Source of the DNA: Siphonodentalium dalli
Taxonomy: Eukaryota > Mollusca > Scaphopoda > Gadilida > Siphonodentaliidae
DNA: 64,000 bases
Reading direction: 5' to 3'
Assembly (NCBI GenBank): GCA_032622095.1
Contig: CP136067.1
Coordinates: forward strand, 60,954,893 to 61,018,892
Part shown: positions 1 to 12,077 of the stretch, piece by piece
Position numbering within the stretch: the first letter of the stretch is position 1
Layout: each line of letters opens with the position of its first letter
Notes under the pieces: model-generated
Database searches by the model: none
What the model was told of the DNA's origin: nothing
What the model saw: only the letters and a program-made list of their open reading frames with translations
Position numbers and translations under genes: made by a program

Positions 1-436
1 ATAATAACTTTCCATTATTATTGTTATTATTTAAATGCACTCTATACAGGAACATGTATTACTTCATGATCTGTTCATTTCTGGATTTATTGACACAAAT
101 CAATCAGTAAATAAATGAACCTGTCAAACAAATTTACTTCAAGATATATTCCACTTAGACAATTAAATATTAAGACATTTTCATTCCAATGTTGCGCGAA
201 TTGACAACTTAGCACTACATGTTTCAAAAATATATGTATTATTTAAGGCACCAATACTATAATTAAATGATAAAGGTATGTATCAAATGTCTGCCTGAAC
301 ATTTAGTCTTGCTGTCCCTAACTTTCTCCCTCTCAGATGTCCTCTGTAGGTATGGTATTATGATCTTTCATTTAGTCTCATGAAGCCATGTAACAGCCTG
401 ATACATTTGAATTAAAACTTTTAATAATTGATTTTT
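1..436. other. AT-rich sequence without recognisable feature
   Basis: No ORF, repeat unit or RNA-like fold stands out here. The sequence is AT-rich with scattered short A/T runs and looks like ordinary intergenic or intronic DNA. Confidence 0.5.
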
Positions 437-1090
437 ATACCCCCCACTTTTCAAAGAAAAATGGGGATATACTGGATTGACTTTTTCCATCTGTCCGTCA
501 ATGCATCCATTGGGGCACCCAGCCATTTGTCCGGGCATATATCTTGGCCATGGTCTATTGCATCTGATTGAAATATGGTATGGAGGTTTGCCATCTGATC
601 ATGAATGCTTTCAAAAGAGAGGCGAATGACGTTGTTTTCGTTTTCCATTTTAGTGTGATCCCTCATTGTTTATCTGGAAATCTATTTTTGTTTTGTCCGT
701 TCATGCAGATATCTCAGCCATATTGTTCACCTGATTTCAATTATCGGATTCGCCATCGGGAATGCTTGAATCGGGAGTGCTGTTATTTGCATTTTCCATT
801 CTAGTGTTATCCTTCTTGAAATATTGTTTTTTGTCTGTCACCTGAGTAATGTGGTCATTGGATCTGAATGAAATTTTATATGGAGGTTCAACATCGGGAT
901 TGCTTTAAAAAAAGTGCCGTTTGACATTGTTTGCATTTTCCGTTCTTGAGTTATCCTTCTTTGTTTATCTGGTAATAATTCTGTTTGCCTCATGTCCGTC
1001 TTGAGTATCACAGCCATGGTTTATAGGATCTCAGTGAGATTTAGTATGGCTATTTACTATCACAAGGCTTTTCAATGACGTGTTGATGTT
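437..1090 (+). repeat. Dispersed mollusc-type repeat (family B) with ~165-bp internal units
   Basis: The copy starts near 'TATACTGGATTGAC' followed by 'CTGTCCGTC' and contains about four degenerate units, each with a 'GTCCG..CATGCAGATATCTCAGCC'-like start and a 'GTTTATCTGGAAAT'-like end (unit starts near 495, 697, 829 and 990). The same phrases recur at 1426-1990, 3360-3540, 6715-7080 and 11740-11990, which defines a dispersed family. There is no coding capacity; the short ORFs here are accidental. The family style is typical of bivalve genomes, but I cannot name it. Confidence 0.65.
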
Positions 1091-1425
1091 CAAATTTTCC
1101 CTTAAAGAGTTATTTATTTTTTATTTATTTTAAATTTGGGTTCTGTCCTGCTCATGTTTCAAATTGGCACATGAGGATATGCCAGCCCCAGAGGTGCAAC
1201 TTCTTGTTATTGCTGGCTACTAGTGGTGAAGGAATACATATTGTGATTTTTTGATTACACCAGCTGACAAAAGTTATCCATAGTTTGTGGTTTCTTACAA
1301 GTTGTCATATATCCTACCTGTGTAGGTAAATTAGTAACCAGTGATTATACCATTGTTTTAGCAGTGTTTGGTATTCTTGTACAAAACAGGCTCAGTTGGC
1401 TTATAATATGTCATTGCATTGCAAT

Positions 1426-1990
1426 ATAGGGGTATACTGGGATTAGCTTGTCCATCCATGGTTGCAACTTTGTCCTAGCGTGTATTCCTACGTTTGATAG
1501 ATAAATCAGTGGCTAAATCGACTAGTTTAAAAATGTAGTTATTCCCCTATTTTGACATAGAAAGTTTTTGCAACATATGTGTCATATTGTCTGAAATTGT
1601 ATTCCTTCATATACTGGTCAATTATTTTGAAACTTGGCACAGATATTTACTGCTTCAGGAGCCTGGTTTAATGTAGATATTCTGGATTGACTTTTGCACT
1701 GAATTGTGCATATACGCGTGCTATCACTATGTGCTATATTGTTCGTATTTGTTCCATGGAGTTAATGCACTCTTCAGAGCTGATGATGTTGACTGACTGG
1801 TATCCTGGGAATTTGGGGGCTTTAATTTTCCTCTTATCCAGTTATCATGTGAGCATATTTCTGGAACTGACCCCTCAACCACATTGCCGAAGAGCTTGAT
1901 TATTTCTATTCTGGAGTTGTGCTTCTTTGTTTTTCTGGAAATTTAGATTTTCTGTTCACAAAGCTTCGGCTGATTAAACTCATTATATGT
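1426..1990 (+). repeat. Degenerate family B fragments
   Basis: Two weak restarts of the family B opening are visible: 'GGGGTATACTGGGATTAGC' at about 1430 and 'ATTCTGGATTGACTTTTGC' at about 1678. Each is followed by diverged copies of the unit, ending with 'GTTTTTCTGGAAATTTAG' near 1930. Divergence is high, so the edges are approximate. Confidence 0.4.
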
Positions 1991-3359
1991 TATGCATTAC
2001 ATTCCTGCAATTGTTTTGAAACTTATTTCAGCCATTCTAACTAAAACTTTAATGTGCCACTACAAGAATTTTACTATATACGTAAATATTATTCATGGGT
2101 ACATTGTTCATTGTCAACTGTATATTGGAAAGCATGTATGATTAAACATTGAATGGCCTTAAATTGTGTTAATTTAAAGAGAATAGCTCCTAAACATTAT
2201 ACTTACCAGATATACATTCATTTTCTCAGGGTATACAATCAGATGAGGGTGTGATTTCGCAGAGACCCTTGAAAACAAAAAGAGAAAGGGACAGACAGAG
2301 AAAAATATGGGGCATGAATCAACCGTCCAGGTATGCCAATCACTCTTAGATATATCAGTGGTTATATATGTAGCTACCTGAGCTATAAATATTGCCACAG
2401 TAATGGATTTTCCATTCAGATATATTTATTTTGGATGGATGTTCAGGATAGAAACACCTATGTTACGGTAAAATACATCGATCCGGAGATGTGTCTGATT
2501 GCCAACAAACACTATGCAACATTATCGTAGCATTAACTTCCAAATGTGCAAGTTGGCATCCTCTTACAAACAACCTTTAACATCATTAGAGAGTATCAGC
2601 CATTGTTATTTGTATATGTATGTTTACCAGAATGCCATTGTGCGATGTTGTCTGAATAATATCAATTGAAGAAGGTATATTAAAGGCCAGAAGCTTTTGA
2701 ATAGCAACTTCTTAATATACTTTTGGATTTTCTTTTTAAAAATATTTTCAGAGTTCCAGGTAAATGTTTGGTTCCAGGTAAATTTTTGGGGGAAACCTGG
2801 CCTGTTGCACAACAGTTTTTGCCCTTTGAGGTCAGGGAATGTCCTATACCTTGTGTCGCTTTTCTCCATTCCAGAGTTATTATTCCACACACGTTGACGT
2901 GAGGCACATGTTTTCAATCCCAACCATTGAATACATGTTACTGTATACCTCTAATGGAATACAAGCTGGAAATATCCTTGTTGACATAGTCACCAAGAAA
3001 GATGATGTACATTATACGTCAACAATCTGTTTCAGGTGTTGCCCCGATCATTACTGGTTATTCATTAGACTTAAATCACAATGCGGGTAGCTATAGTATC
3101 AATGGTGGTGACAGTCATGGATTTAATTTATCTGATACAACGGTGTATAATAAATACAGAACACAACTTGCATCATAATCTTAATTCTTTTATCAAACTC
3201 GTTGCGGACGGCGCATAGTTACATTTTGCTTGAGCTATGCATTCGCGAAATATATCCTTGCTCCATCTTCAACTCATTCAATAAAAGATTCTCGATTAAC
3301 ATGCGTGTTGTGTTCTGTCTATTTCCTCTCTTGATTGATGATCATATATATTGATTTTA
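1991..3359. other. No feature recognised
   Basis: AT-rich DNA with only short accidental ORFs on both strands. A small local duplication of a 'TTCCAGGTAAAT' phrase occurs at about 2755-2785. No splice-flanked open segment, TIR pair or RNA gene was found. Confidence 0.4.
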
Positions 3360-3545
3360 CTATTCGTCTCTGCAGATAACTCAGCCATGGGTTAGTGGAT
3401 GTGAGTGTAATTTGGTATGGTGTTTCATCATCACGAGAGCCTTTAAATAAAGAGTGTTGTTTGCATTTTCTGTTCTATAGCTATTTCTCCTAATTTATCT
3501 GGAATCAACTTTTTTGCTTGTTTGTACAGATATCGGGTGACAAGA
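3360..3545 (+). repeat. Family B single-unit fragment
   Basis: This is one diverged unit carrying 'GCAGATAACTCAGCCATGG', an 'AATTTGGTATGG' phrase and the unit-ending 'TTTATCTGGAA'. It matches the units at 437-1090 by eye. Confidence 0.45.
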
Positions 3546-3814
3546 GTTACTTTATCCCAACAAAATTTAGTGTGGGATTATTCTATCAGGTGCTCAGCGC
3601 TATTAGCCAATATCTGTAATTTGTAGTCAAATAGATAGCTGTTTTAACCTCATGAAACCAGCAAAAACTTCAATATTATTTACACTTATCAATGAAAGTG
3701 TTTATTCATAAAAATAAAACTCTTTCTAGACCTCTTCCAGGTGAACTCAATTTCACACCAAATTCAATATAATTGAGGCCAAACTGTTTTACTTTTCTGC
3801 TTTATGGATTTTCT

Positions 3815-5075
3815 TTTTATCCCCCGCCAAATTGACGTCGCGCCGTCTGTCCGTCCGTCAAGCCGTCTGTCCATCCGTTCATCCCGAATTTGTAAGAGTC
3901 ATAACTTGAACAAGTGTCAACGGATTTCAAAGATTTGTGGTATATGAGTTCACCTGACCATTACCTAGAATGAGTTTGCAAGCCAGATCCGGCCGGTTAT
4001 TTTTACCAGAGTTATTGGACTTTGTTTATTCTTTTTGTCGAATTTACCAAATAGCAAATAGACGACGTCACAGGGCTCATTTCCACAAATGTCAATGGAT
4101 TTCAAAGATTTTTGGTATATGAGTTCACATGACCAGTATCTAGAAAGAGTTCGCAAACTAGATCCGGCCGGATATTTTCAGCAGAGTTATTGGACTTTGT
4201 TTATTTTTTTGTGTGTAAATGGACAACGTCACAGGGCTCATTTCCACAAATGTCATTGGATTTCAAAGATTTTTGGTATATGAGTTCACATGACCAGTAT
4301 CTAGAACGAGTTCGCAAACCAGGTTCGGCTGGATATTTTCAGCAGAGTTATTGGACTTTGTTTATTATTTTGTGTGCAAATGGACGACGTCACAGGGCTC
4401 ATTTCCACAAATGTCAACGGATTTCAAAGATTTTTGGTATATGAGTTCACATGACCAGTATCTAGAATGAGTTTGCAAACCAGGTCCGGCCGGATATTTT
4501 CAGCAGAGTTATTGGACTTTGTTTATTTTTTTGTGTGCAAATGGACGACGTCACAGGGCTCATTTCCACAAATGTCAACGGATTTCTAAGATATTTGGTA
4601 TATAACTTTACCTGACCATTACCTAGAATGAGTTCGCAAGTCAGGTCCGGCAGGATATTTATACTGGAGTTATTGGACTTTGTTTATTATTTTTGTCGAA
4701 TTTACCAAATAGCAATTAGACGACGTCACAGGGCTCATTTCCACAAATGTCAACAGATTTCAAAGATTTTTGGTATATGAGTTCACATGACCAGTATCTA
4801 GAAAGAGTTCGCAAACCAGGTCCGGCCGGATATTTCAGCAGAGTTATTGGACTTTGTTTATTTTTTTGTGTGCAAATGGACGACGTCACAGGGCTCATTT
4901 CCACAAATGTCAATGGATTTCAAAGATTTTTGGTATATGAGTTCACATGACCAGTATCTAGAACAATTTCGCAAACCAGGTCCGGCCGGATATTTTCAGC
5001 AGAGTTATTGGACTTTGTTTATTTTTTTGTGTGCAAATGGACAACATCACATGGCTAATTTCCACAAATGTCAGT
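3815..5075 (+). repeat. ~162-bp tandem array, about seven units
   Basis: Each unit contains 'GGGCTCATTTCCACAAATGTC', 'TTTCAAAGATTTTTGGTA', 'GAGTTCGCAAACCAGG' and 'AGAGTTATTGGACTTTG'. The marker 'GGGCTCATTTCC' (or its variant) recurs at about 4072, 4233, 4395, 4556, 4731, 4890 and 5053, giving spacings of about 159-175 bp. A leading Pyr/Pur stretch of CCGTC repeats (3840-3880) introduces the array. Translations of the units give look-alike short ORFs on both strands, explained by repetition. Two unit subtypes exist: most carry a 'TTTTTTGTGTGCAAATGGA' linker, while the units near 4030 and 4690 carry a 'TTTGTCGAATTTACC' linker. Confidence 0.85.
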
Positions 5076-5545
5076 CCTAAAATGAGTTCGCAAGCCAGGC
5101 TTTTCGACAAAATCCCACCTCTTGTTGAGAATGCACTTCCCCAACTGCACATTTCGGCAGAGAACGCAAACATTATTGAGAATGCACTTCCCCGACTGCA
5201 CATTTCGGCGGGGGATACCGCCGTCTGCGACTGCTTGTTTGAGTAAATTTTTTAAATACTTGGCACAGATGTCAACCAGCAAGGGAACCTGCGCACCTGC
5301 AATATGAGTTCAGTCGGAGTCATTTTGGCATAGTTATTGCCCTTTTTCGACATAGAATCATACATCCTGGGACGCATCTTTTGTCCAAGCTATTCCGTCA
5401 TTTTCCAGTCAATTTTTTTTAAACTTTGCACAGATTTCAATCAACATGGGAACCTGCACACACTTGCCATTTGAGTTCAGTCACAGTCATTTTGGTAGAG
5501 TTATTGCCATTTTTCGACACATTGAATATGTGCAACATTTTTAGT
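5076..5545 (+). repeat. Tail of the tandem region with two shorter duplications
   Basis: A 51-bp-spaced direct repeat ('GAGAATGCACTTCCCC..CTGCACATTTCGGC') sits at about 5124 and 5175. It is followed by two ~162-bp-spaced units (about 5240 and 5402), each with 'GGCACAGAT'-like, 'GGGAACCTGC' and 'GAGTTATTGCC'-like phrases ending in 'TTTTTCGACA'. The similar spacing suggests the same generating family as the preceding array, with different monomers. Confidence 0.6.
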
Positions 5546-6276
5546 GAATATGCACTTTGGATCTTATTGGTGTAATCAATACCTCCTACAATTTGTAGTG
5601 TTGGGATCTGAAACCCATAAATCCTTAAAACCTGCAACCTTCGTCGGGGGAGGGGGGGATGTGATGGACATTTGGTCAGTTACCTTTTAATACCACTGCT
5701 TATCTCACCATTCCCTTTTGTGTATTAAGCAGAAAAAAAAACCTCTTTATTTCTGGATTTATTTTCAATATTGTTCAATAATCTGAGCTAGATTTCAAAT
5801 AATAGTGATAACTGAATAATAGTACTGGATGTGAATGTTGTGATGTGCATGCAAGAAAACTGTTCTCTAAGTGACTGACAGTGTATTATGAAAACACAAT
5901 TACCACCTTAGCGAATTTTTTTTAAAGTGATTCAAGCATTGTTATTATTATTTTTTTCTGACTGACACAACCAAACCCAAACAAGGTCCAGAAACTCTGT
6001 AAAGCAGAAAAATAAAACAAATTTGGCTTTAAAAATATTTGGAATTCTCTAGAGAAGACTACAGTGGAAGCTAGACCATTTTATATTCTAGTGATTGAAT
6101 ACTGATATTAGCTGGAATCCTGGCACACTAAATTGGATTTTCCTTGAGGTTTTCGTAGTTACATTGATTTCTCCTGAAAGTAGTGCTGCAATTACAAAGG
6201 AACAAACCTACATGAGTTCTTGTGTTCTTAGCTAAATAACTTTTTATCATCATTTGTATGGAAGTTTTTATTAATC
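5546..6276. other. AT-rich unique sequence
   Basis: Nothing recognisable apart from a short G tract near 5645-5658. No convincing ORF or splice signals. Confidence 0.4.
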
Positions 6277-6510
6277 GTTTTTAACCTTTTCTTTACTGAA
6301 TGGATTCTCCCATAAATTATAAAACTATACAATGGAATTGTTTGTTATACATATGGAGGTTTGTTCAGGAAATACAAGCAGTCAGATAATAGATAATACA
6401 AGCACAGAAGTATGCCTGTTCATTGGCTGGAAATACTTATATAATATGGTCATTTGTTGAACTTATTATCTGAAGAGTGCTCTATACTCATCAATGAGAT
6501 CTTAATAAAC
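6277..6510 (-). mobile_element. MITE family D, reverse-oriented copy
   Basis: Begins with 'TTTTAACCTTTTCTTTACT' and continues with the reverse complement of the family D core (compare 34900-35118 and 40651-40784), including the complement of the 'CCATTCCAATGTATAC' core. The far end is diverged, so its boundary is uncertain. Confidence 0.5.
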
Positions 6511-6714
6511 AAGGAGTTAATTTATTGTAACCCTTGTGTCAGTTTAACATTGTCATGCAGACACAATTAATTCAGTCTCAGCTTTATCACTAGTTGCTAA
6601 ATTTGGAGAAAAAAAATCTATAAAAAAAAAGGTAACAGCTCAGTATCATCTATACTTGAATCTATATAACCTCGAAATTGAAAGTTATGTTCATTTCCAA
6701 TTGATTACTAGTAA

Positions 6715-7080
6715 ATATACCCCCACTCTCGAAGAGAATAGGGGGTATACTGGATTGACCTCGTTTGTCTGTCCATTTGTTGAGCTGTCCATTTGGGAGC
6801 CCGTCTGTCTGTTCATCCATCCGGGCAGATATCTCAAACACCTGTTGTTGGATCTGAATGAAATTTGGTATGGATGTTTATATATGATGGCATTCAACAT
6901 AGTGTTCAATCATATTTTCCAGATTTTCCATTTTAGAGTTATTCATCTTTGTTTATCTGGAAATGTTGGTTTATGTGTCTGAGCAGATATCACCACCACC
7001 AGTTGATGAATCTCAATGAAATTTGGCATGGATGTTCACTACTATGAGGGCCATCAATTAAGTGTTCAATGGTTTTTAGC
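6715..7080 (+). repeat. Family B copy
   Basis: Opens with 'GGGGGTATACTGGATTGACC' and has two units, each with a 'GATCTGAATGAAATTTGGTATGGATGTT'-like segment (split across about 6850 and 7015) and 'GTTTATCTGGAAATG'. The short ORFs on both strands here are repeat by-products. Confidence 0.65.
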
Positions 7081-7470
7081 TCACCTGAGACGAAGTCTCC
7101 GGTGGAGCTATAGTCATCACTCCTCGTCCGTCGTCTGTCCATCCGTCCGTCGTACCGTCCGTCCATCCGTCCATCCGTCGACAATTCTTTGAACATCTTC
7201 TTCTTCAGATCAATAGGACCAAATGAGTTCATATTTGGTGTGGATGTTCCCTAGGTGACTCTCATTCAGATTTGTTCAAATGAGGTCACTGGGTCAAATA
7301 GTTGCGAAGCCAGGGCCATAACTCTGTAATTCTTACAACGACTTCTTCTCAAATTTCATTGGGACGAATGGGTTCATATTTGGTACAAAGGGTCCTTCGG
7401 GGACTGTTATTCATATTGTTCAAATGATGTCACTGGGTCGAATGTGGGCGGAGCTAGTGACATAACTCAA
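7075..7470 (+). repeat. Dispersed repeat starting 'AGCTCACCTGAGACGAAGTC'
   Basis: Two ~160-bp units follow a CCGTCCGTC-rich leader. Shared unit phrases are 'GAGTTCATATTTGGT' / 'GGGTTCATATTTGGT' and 'CACTGGGTC.AAT'. The region ends in a poly-A run (7468-7482), which may mark a retroposed 3' end. This opening phrase is common in mollusc non-coding DNA from general recognition; I cannot name the family. Confidence 0.6.
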
Positions 7471-7482
7471 AAAAAAAAAAAA

Positions 7483-8063
7483 AATATCACCTTACTCAAT
7501 TTAACAAACAAAAAAATTATTTTTTAATCATTTTATAAAATTTGAAAAAAATGACACCATTATAACATCTGCAGAGTTATGAAACTTTAATAATCTGAAA
7601 TTACAGAAATATTCCTTTACCCATCCCCTTCCCACATCGCCCATCCCCAGCCCCCACCCCACCCTACAGTGGACTGCACCCAACCAACATCCCTTCCAAA
7701 TCTCCAGCTTCCACTTAATACCTGTTCTATTAAAGTTGCAGATATATCTTTGTGGATAGATGGAGAGAGACACAGGTCATTAATCTAGATTAGAATAATA
7801 TGTCATCTGGCAGCTGGCCTTCTGTAAAATTCCTAAAATCCACATGTTATACCCAGTAAGAGCAATGACTCCCAGGAGGCTAGCAATATTTGTTTATCAG
7901 ATACCACCTGTTAAACTCTCCCATGTATTATGATGCTCATTTATCAACTATGACAGGTTAAGGCTGGCAGACATTATTAGCCCCACAGACTATTTTAATT
8001 ATATGCATTGTGCTCCAATGATATCTGATTCCATATGTGTATAACAACCCCTTGTCAAGTTGT
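7483..8063. other. No feature recognised
   Basis: AT-rich flank with a C-rich stretch at 7618-7690. No coding or repeat structure was recognised. Confidence 0.35.
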
Positions 8064-8530
8064 TTTGATAATTTGCTATTATGTTTGTGGGGCTGCTGAA
8101 ATGCTATGATGTTGGTAGGGCAAACTGATGCTATTGAGAAACATTACTGTTATTTTTATGTGCACTCATACATTGTATGGTACTAGTAGTACTAGTCTAG
8201 TACACAGTGTCGACATCCGGATTGACCACTCGTCGATTTGATAATTTGCTATTATGTTTGTGGGGCTGCTGAAATGCTATGATGTTGGTAGGGCAAACTG
8301 ATGCTGTTGAGAAACATTACTGCTATTTGTATGTGTACTCATACATTGTATGGTACACAGCGTCAACATCCAGATTGACCACTCATCGATTGTAAATGTA
8401 CAACTGTCTGTCTACGTCTGTAGACACTTTACGCATGGTGCGATAACTGAAATGTGATCTATCTGATCAGTACCAAATTTTGTATATATGAGGTTCTCAG
8501 CTCATGAAAAACATTTTTATATATTTTTAT
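8064..8530 (+). repeat. Tandem duplication (173-bp period) joined to a dispersed repeat
   Basis: 'TTTGATAATTTGCTATTATG' occurs at about 8064 and 8237, and the intervening segment is repeated almost exactly, including 'GGTAGGGCAAACTGATGCT'. The duplicate leads into 'TGTAGACACTTTACGCATGG', a phrase found again at about 42330 in a similar context, so this is part of a dispersed family. Confidence 0.75.
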
Positions 8531-8809
8531 TTAGATTGAACTCCTTGTTTATATATCATTCTAATTTTACGTTTCCAGGTTTTTGATAAAGCACCTCTCA
8601 CCTATCATTTTTGGTACTGATCAGTTGATAATTTTGTAAAATATTAACCTCTTTTACCCATTCGATGTCATTTTACCTTTCCCGTTATTAATTGACTATA
8701 TTATTTTGATATCTGACATCGCAAATTGCAACAACAAAGATAGAACTGCTTACACTGTTGAAGTGGTGACAGGCTCTATAGTTTTGATGTTATATTAACC
8801 CTTCCCTTT

Positions 8810-8995
8810 TAACCCATAAATTAAAATAATTTGTGTTGTTATGTTCATTTGTCTATACTTCTTTAGTACAGCATATACTGTAATTCAACATAAAAACTCT
8901 AGATTATGATTCTGATCATAGCAATTAACTATCACCAAGGGATGGGTTATACATCTGCCAATCACGATCGGCCTCTCGTTAGGAAATGAGGTCCC
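8810..8995 (+). repeat. Dispersed repeat shared with 44050-44222
   Basis: The two loci share 'CATTTGTCTATAC', 'AAAACTCTAGATTAT', 'AGGGATGGGTTA' and 'GGCCTCTCGTTA' in the same order and spacing. No coding potential. The class is unknown. Confidence 0.6.
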
Positions 8996-9555
8996 CAGAT
9001 GTCAATTCTGAGTGAGCGACCCACAGTCATTGACTGTCTTGTTTATCCCACAGGGTCGTAACACAACAAAGACAGGTTTGCCTGATTGACTACCTTTAAT
9101 GAATTATTTATGAATAAGGTAGTCGCGAAATTATTGGTAGGGTGTTCACTGTTCAGTTATCCACTTCTTGCTTCGAGTCTTCCTTTTTTGGCCCACAATG
9201 CGCCATGGCCACAGTCCGTGGGAACCCGTTAAATGATCTGAAACGAGACACTAGACCACCTGGTTTGTGATGTCTGCCGGTCAGTGGCAAGCGAATGCCA
9301 TAGGATAAATAAAATTTAAAAAAAGGGGGGGGGGGGGGGTGTGAGATTAAATTTCAAACAAAAACATACTTTCCCCAATTTTCAAATCTTGCGAAAAGAC
9401 CTTGGTCCTGTAACGACTTGGTTAAGTGCCTTCGATGATATAGTTCCGCTCTCCCAATTTACTGAGTATGATAAGCACCATGGTTATATATTACCTTGAT
9501 GCTACTGCGGGTTTGTGGTAACATTGTGAATAGATTACAGATGTTGCCTTATTAG
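8996..9555. other. Unclassified sequence with poly-G tract
   Basis: Contains a small inverted repeat around 'GACTACCTTTA..TAAGGTAGTC' (about 9089-9125), then a segment ending 'ATAGGATAAATAAAATTT' followed by an A run and a G run of about 13 (9320-9340). The A-rich end could be the tail of a short retroposon, but no internal promoter boxes were identified. Confidence 0.3.
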
Positions 9556-11515
9556 ATCAACTTTACTTTGTAAAGTTTGAGCTATTGCCATGGCTTTGTC
9601 GTCCATCGTCCGTGTGTGCGTAAGGCGTCAACAATGCAGGCTACAGGTCGTACCTTTGGTTGGATCATTATGAAATTTGTCATAGCTGTTGACATCAACA
9701 TTTAGACCAGAATGATAAATTTTGGGGTCATTCGAAAAAAAAACATGGCCGCCAGTGGCCATCTTGGATTTCAAAATTCAATCCATTAGCACGGGCTACA
9801 GGCCGTACTGTTTGTCTGATCATCATGAAATTTGTCATGGATGTTAATATTGACATGTAGATGGGAACGAGTCATTTTGGGGTTATTCGGCCCAAAAACA
9901 TGGCTGCCAGCAGCCATCTTGGATTTTACTCTTTGTATGACTAAATTCTTTAGCACGGGCTGCAGGTCGTACCTTTAGTCTGATCATCATAAAATTTGTC
10001 ATGGATATTAACAATGACATGTAGATGGGAACGAGTAATTTTGGGGTCATTCGGCTAAAAAACATGGTCGCCAGCATCCATCTTGGATTTTACTCTTTGT
10101 ATGACTAAATCGTTTAGCACGGGCTACAGGTCCTACTTTTAGTCTGATCATCATAAAATTTGTCAAGAATGTTAATAATGACATGTAGATGGGAACGAGT
10201 CATTTTGGGGTCATTCAGCCAAAAAACATGGCCACCAGCAGCCATCTTGGATTTTACTCTTTGTATGACTAAATCCTTTAGCACGGGCTACAGGTCGTAC
10301 CTTTAGTCTCATCATCATAAAATTGTCATGGCTGTTGAAATTGGAATGTAGATGGGAACGAGTCATTTTGGGGTCATTCGGACAAAAAACATGGCCGCCA
10401 GCGGTCATCTTGGATTTAAAAATTTAATCCATTAGCACGGGCCACAGGTCGTACTATTTGTCTGATCATCATGAAATTTGTCATGGATGATAATATTGAC
10501 ATGTAGATGGGAACGAGTAATTTTGGGGTCATTCGGCCAAAAACCATGGTCGCCAGCAGCCATCTTGGATTTTACTCTTTGTATGACTAAATCCTTTAGC
10601 ACGGGCTACAGGTTGTACCTTTAGTCTGATCATCATAAAATTTGTCAAGAATGTTAATAATGACATGCAGATGGGAACGAGTCATTTTGGGGTCATTCGG
10701 CCGAAAAACATGGCCACCAGCTGCCATCTTGGATTTTACTCTTTGTATGACTAAATCCTTTAGCACGGGCTACAGGTCGTACCTTTAGTCTGATCATCAT
10801 AAAATTTGTCATGAATATTACTAATGACATGTAGATGGGAACGAGTAATTTTGGGGTCATTCGGCCAAAAAACATGGCCACCAGCAGCCATCTTGGATTT
10901 TACTCTTTGTATGACTAAATCCTTTAGCACGGGCTACAGGTCGTACCTTTAGTCTGATCATCATAAAATTTGTCATGGCTGTTGAAATTGGAATGTAAAT
11001 GGGAACGAGTCATTTTGGGGTCATTCGGTCAAAAAAACATGGCCGCCAGTGGCCATCTGGGATTTCAAAATTTAATCCATTAGCATGGGCCACAGGTCGT
11101 ACTGTTCGTCTGATCATCATGAAATTTGTCATGAATGTTAATAATGACATGTAGATGGGAACAAGTCATTTTGGGGTCAATCGGCCAAAAAACATGGCCG
11201 CCAGCAGCCATCTTGGATTTTACTCTTTGTATGACTAAATTCTTTAGTATGGGCTAGAGGTCGTACCTTTAGTCTGATCGTCATAAAATTTGTCATGGAT
11301 GTTAACGATGACATGTAGATGGGAACGACTCATTTTGGGGTCAATCGGCCGAAAACATGGCCGCCAGCAGCCATCTTGGATTTTACTTTTCTCTTCATGT
11401 CTATAAACTAGTATTAGACATTCAACTTTCCACATTCCAAATCGCTCCATTGACTGTAATACATTAAATTATTCCCTTTCCAAGTTGAGCTACAGTGTCA
11501 TTGACACTTTCATTA
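9556..11515 (+). mobile_element. Tandem-core non-autonomous element, copy 1 (Pearl / Helitron-like type)
   Basis: The element opens with 'ACTTTGTAAAGTTTGAGC' (containing a small hairpin) and closes with 'AAGTTGAGCTACAGTGTC' plus the hairpin-forming 'AGTGTCATTGACACT' and 'TTTCATTAA'. In between lie eleven monomers of about 153-165 bp marked by 'CATCTTGGATTT' (near 9760, 9915, 10079, 10243, 10408, 10561, 10725, 10889, 11054, 11210 and 11372). Identical borders bound arrays of different length at 35165-36108 and 40830-42215. Non-autonomous bivalve elements with central ~160-bp tandem cores (Pearl, HINE-like) are established; assignment here is by architecture. No protein is encoded and the small ORFs are repeat shadows. 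Confidence 0.75.
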
Positions 11516-11739
11516 AATCTTATTAATGATTGTATAATACTGCATGTTAATCCTACCAATGGAATTTGTGTATCGATCCGCGTTTTCCATCGAATCTATA
11601 TTTAGATCGGGCACGTTATCTTATTTTGGTTCTATTCTTAGTTTTTGTAAACAAACTCCCAACATGTTTCTTCTAGCTGTTAGGTCTTAGCGGCCTGACG
11701 GGATAAATGCTATCGCTGTGCGACTCGTTTTTTCCGGTT

Positions 11740-11995
11740 TTCCGTTCTAGAGTTATTTGTTTATTTGGAAGTGTTGGTTTTTTGTCCATATCTCCACTAC
11801 CGGTTGACAGATAGCAATGAAATTTGATATGGATGTTTACTACTATGGTGGCAATCAATTGAGCATTCAAGCATTTTGTTCACGTTTTTCATTCTAGAGT
11901 TATTTATCTTTGTTTATATGAAAAGTTGTTGGTTCGAATTTTCCACCATGGGGTTTGCCAGCACCGCAACAGTGCAACATCTTGTTTTGGCTATT
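11740..11995 (+). repeat. Family B fragment
   Basis: Contains 'TAGAGTTATTTGTTTATTTGG', 'TGAAATTTGATATGGATG' and 'GAGTTATTTATCTTTG', matching the unit ends of family B. Ends near 'CCAGCACCGCAACAGTGCAAC', which recalls the sequence at about 1170-1200. Confidence 0.5.
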
Positions 11996-12077
11996 ATTGT
12001 TGAGAAGCAGTGAAGTTGGAAATCCATGGTCCAGTGGTTATAATGCATCTGACTTGTCTTCACTGTCATTACATTGT

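Noticed and set aside
9883-11450. Series of similar short - strand ORFs (for example 'ARAKGFSHTKSKIQDG')
   Set aside because: They are translations of the ~164-bp monomers, and the same peptide recurs in every unit and in the copy at 41 kb.
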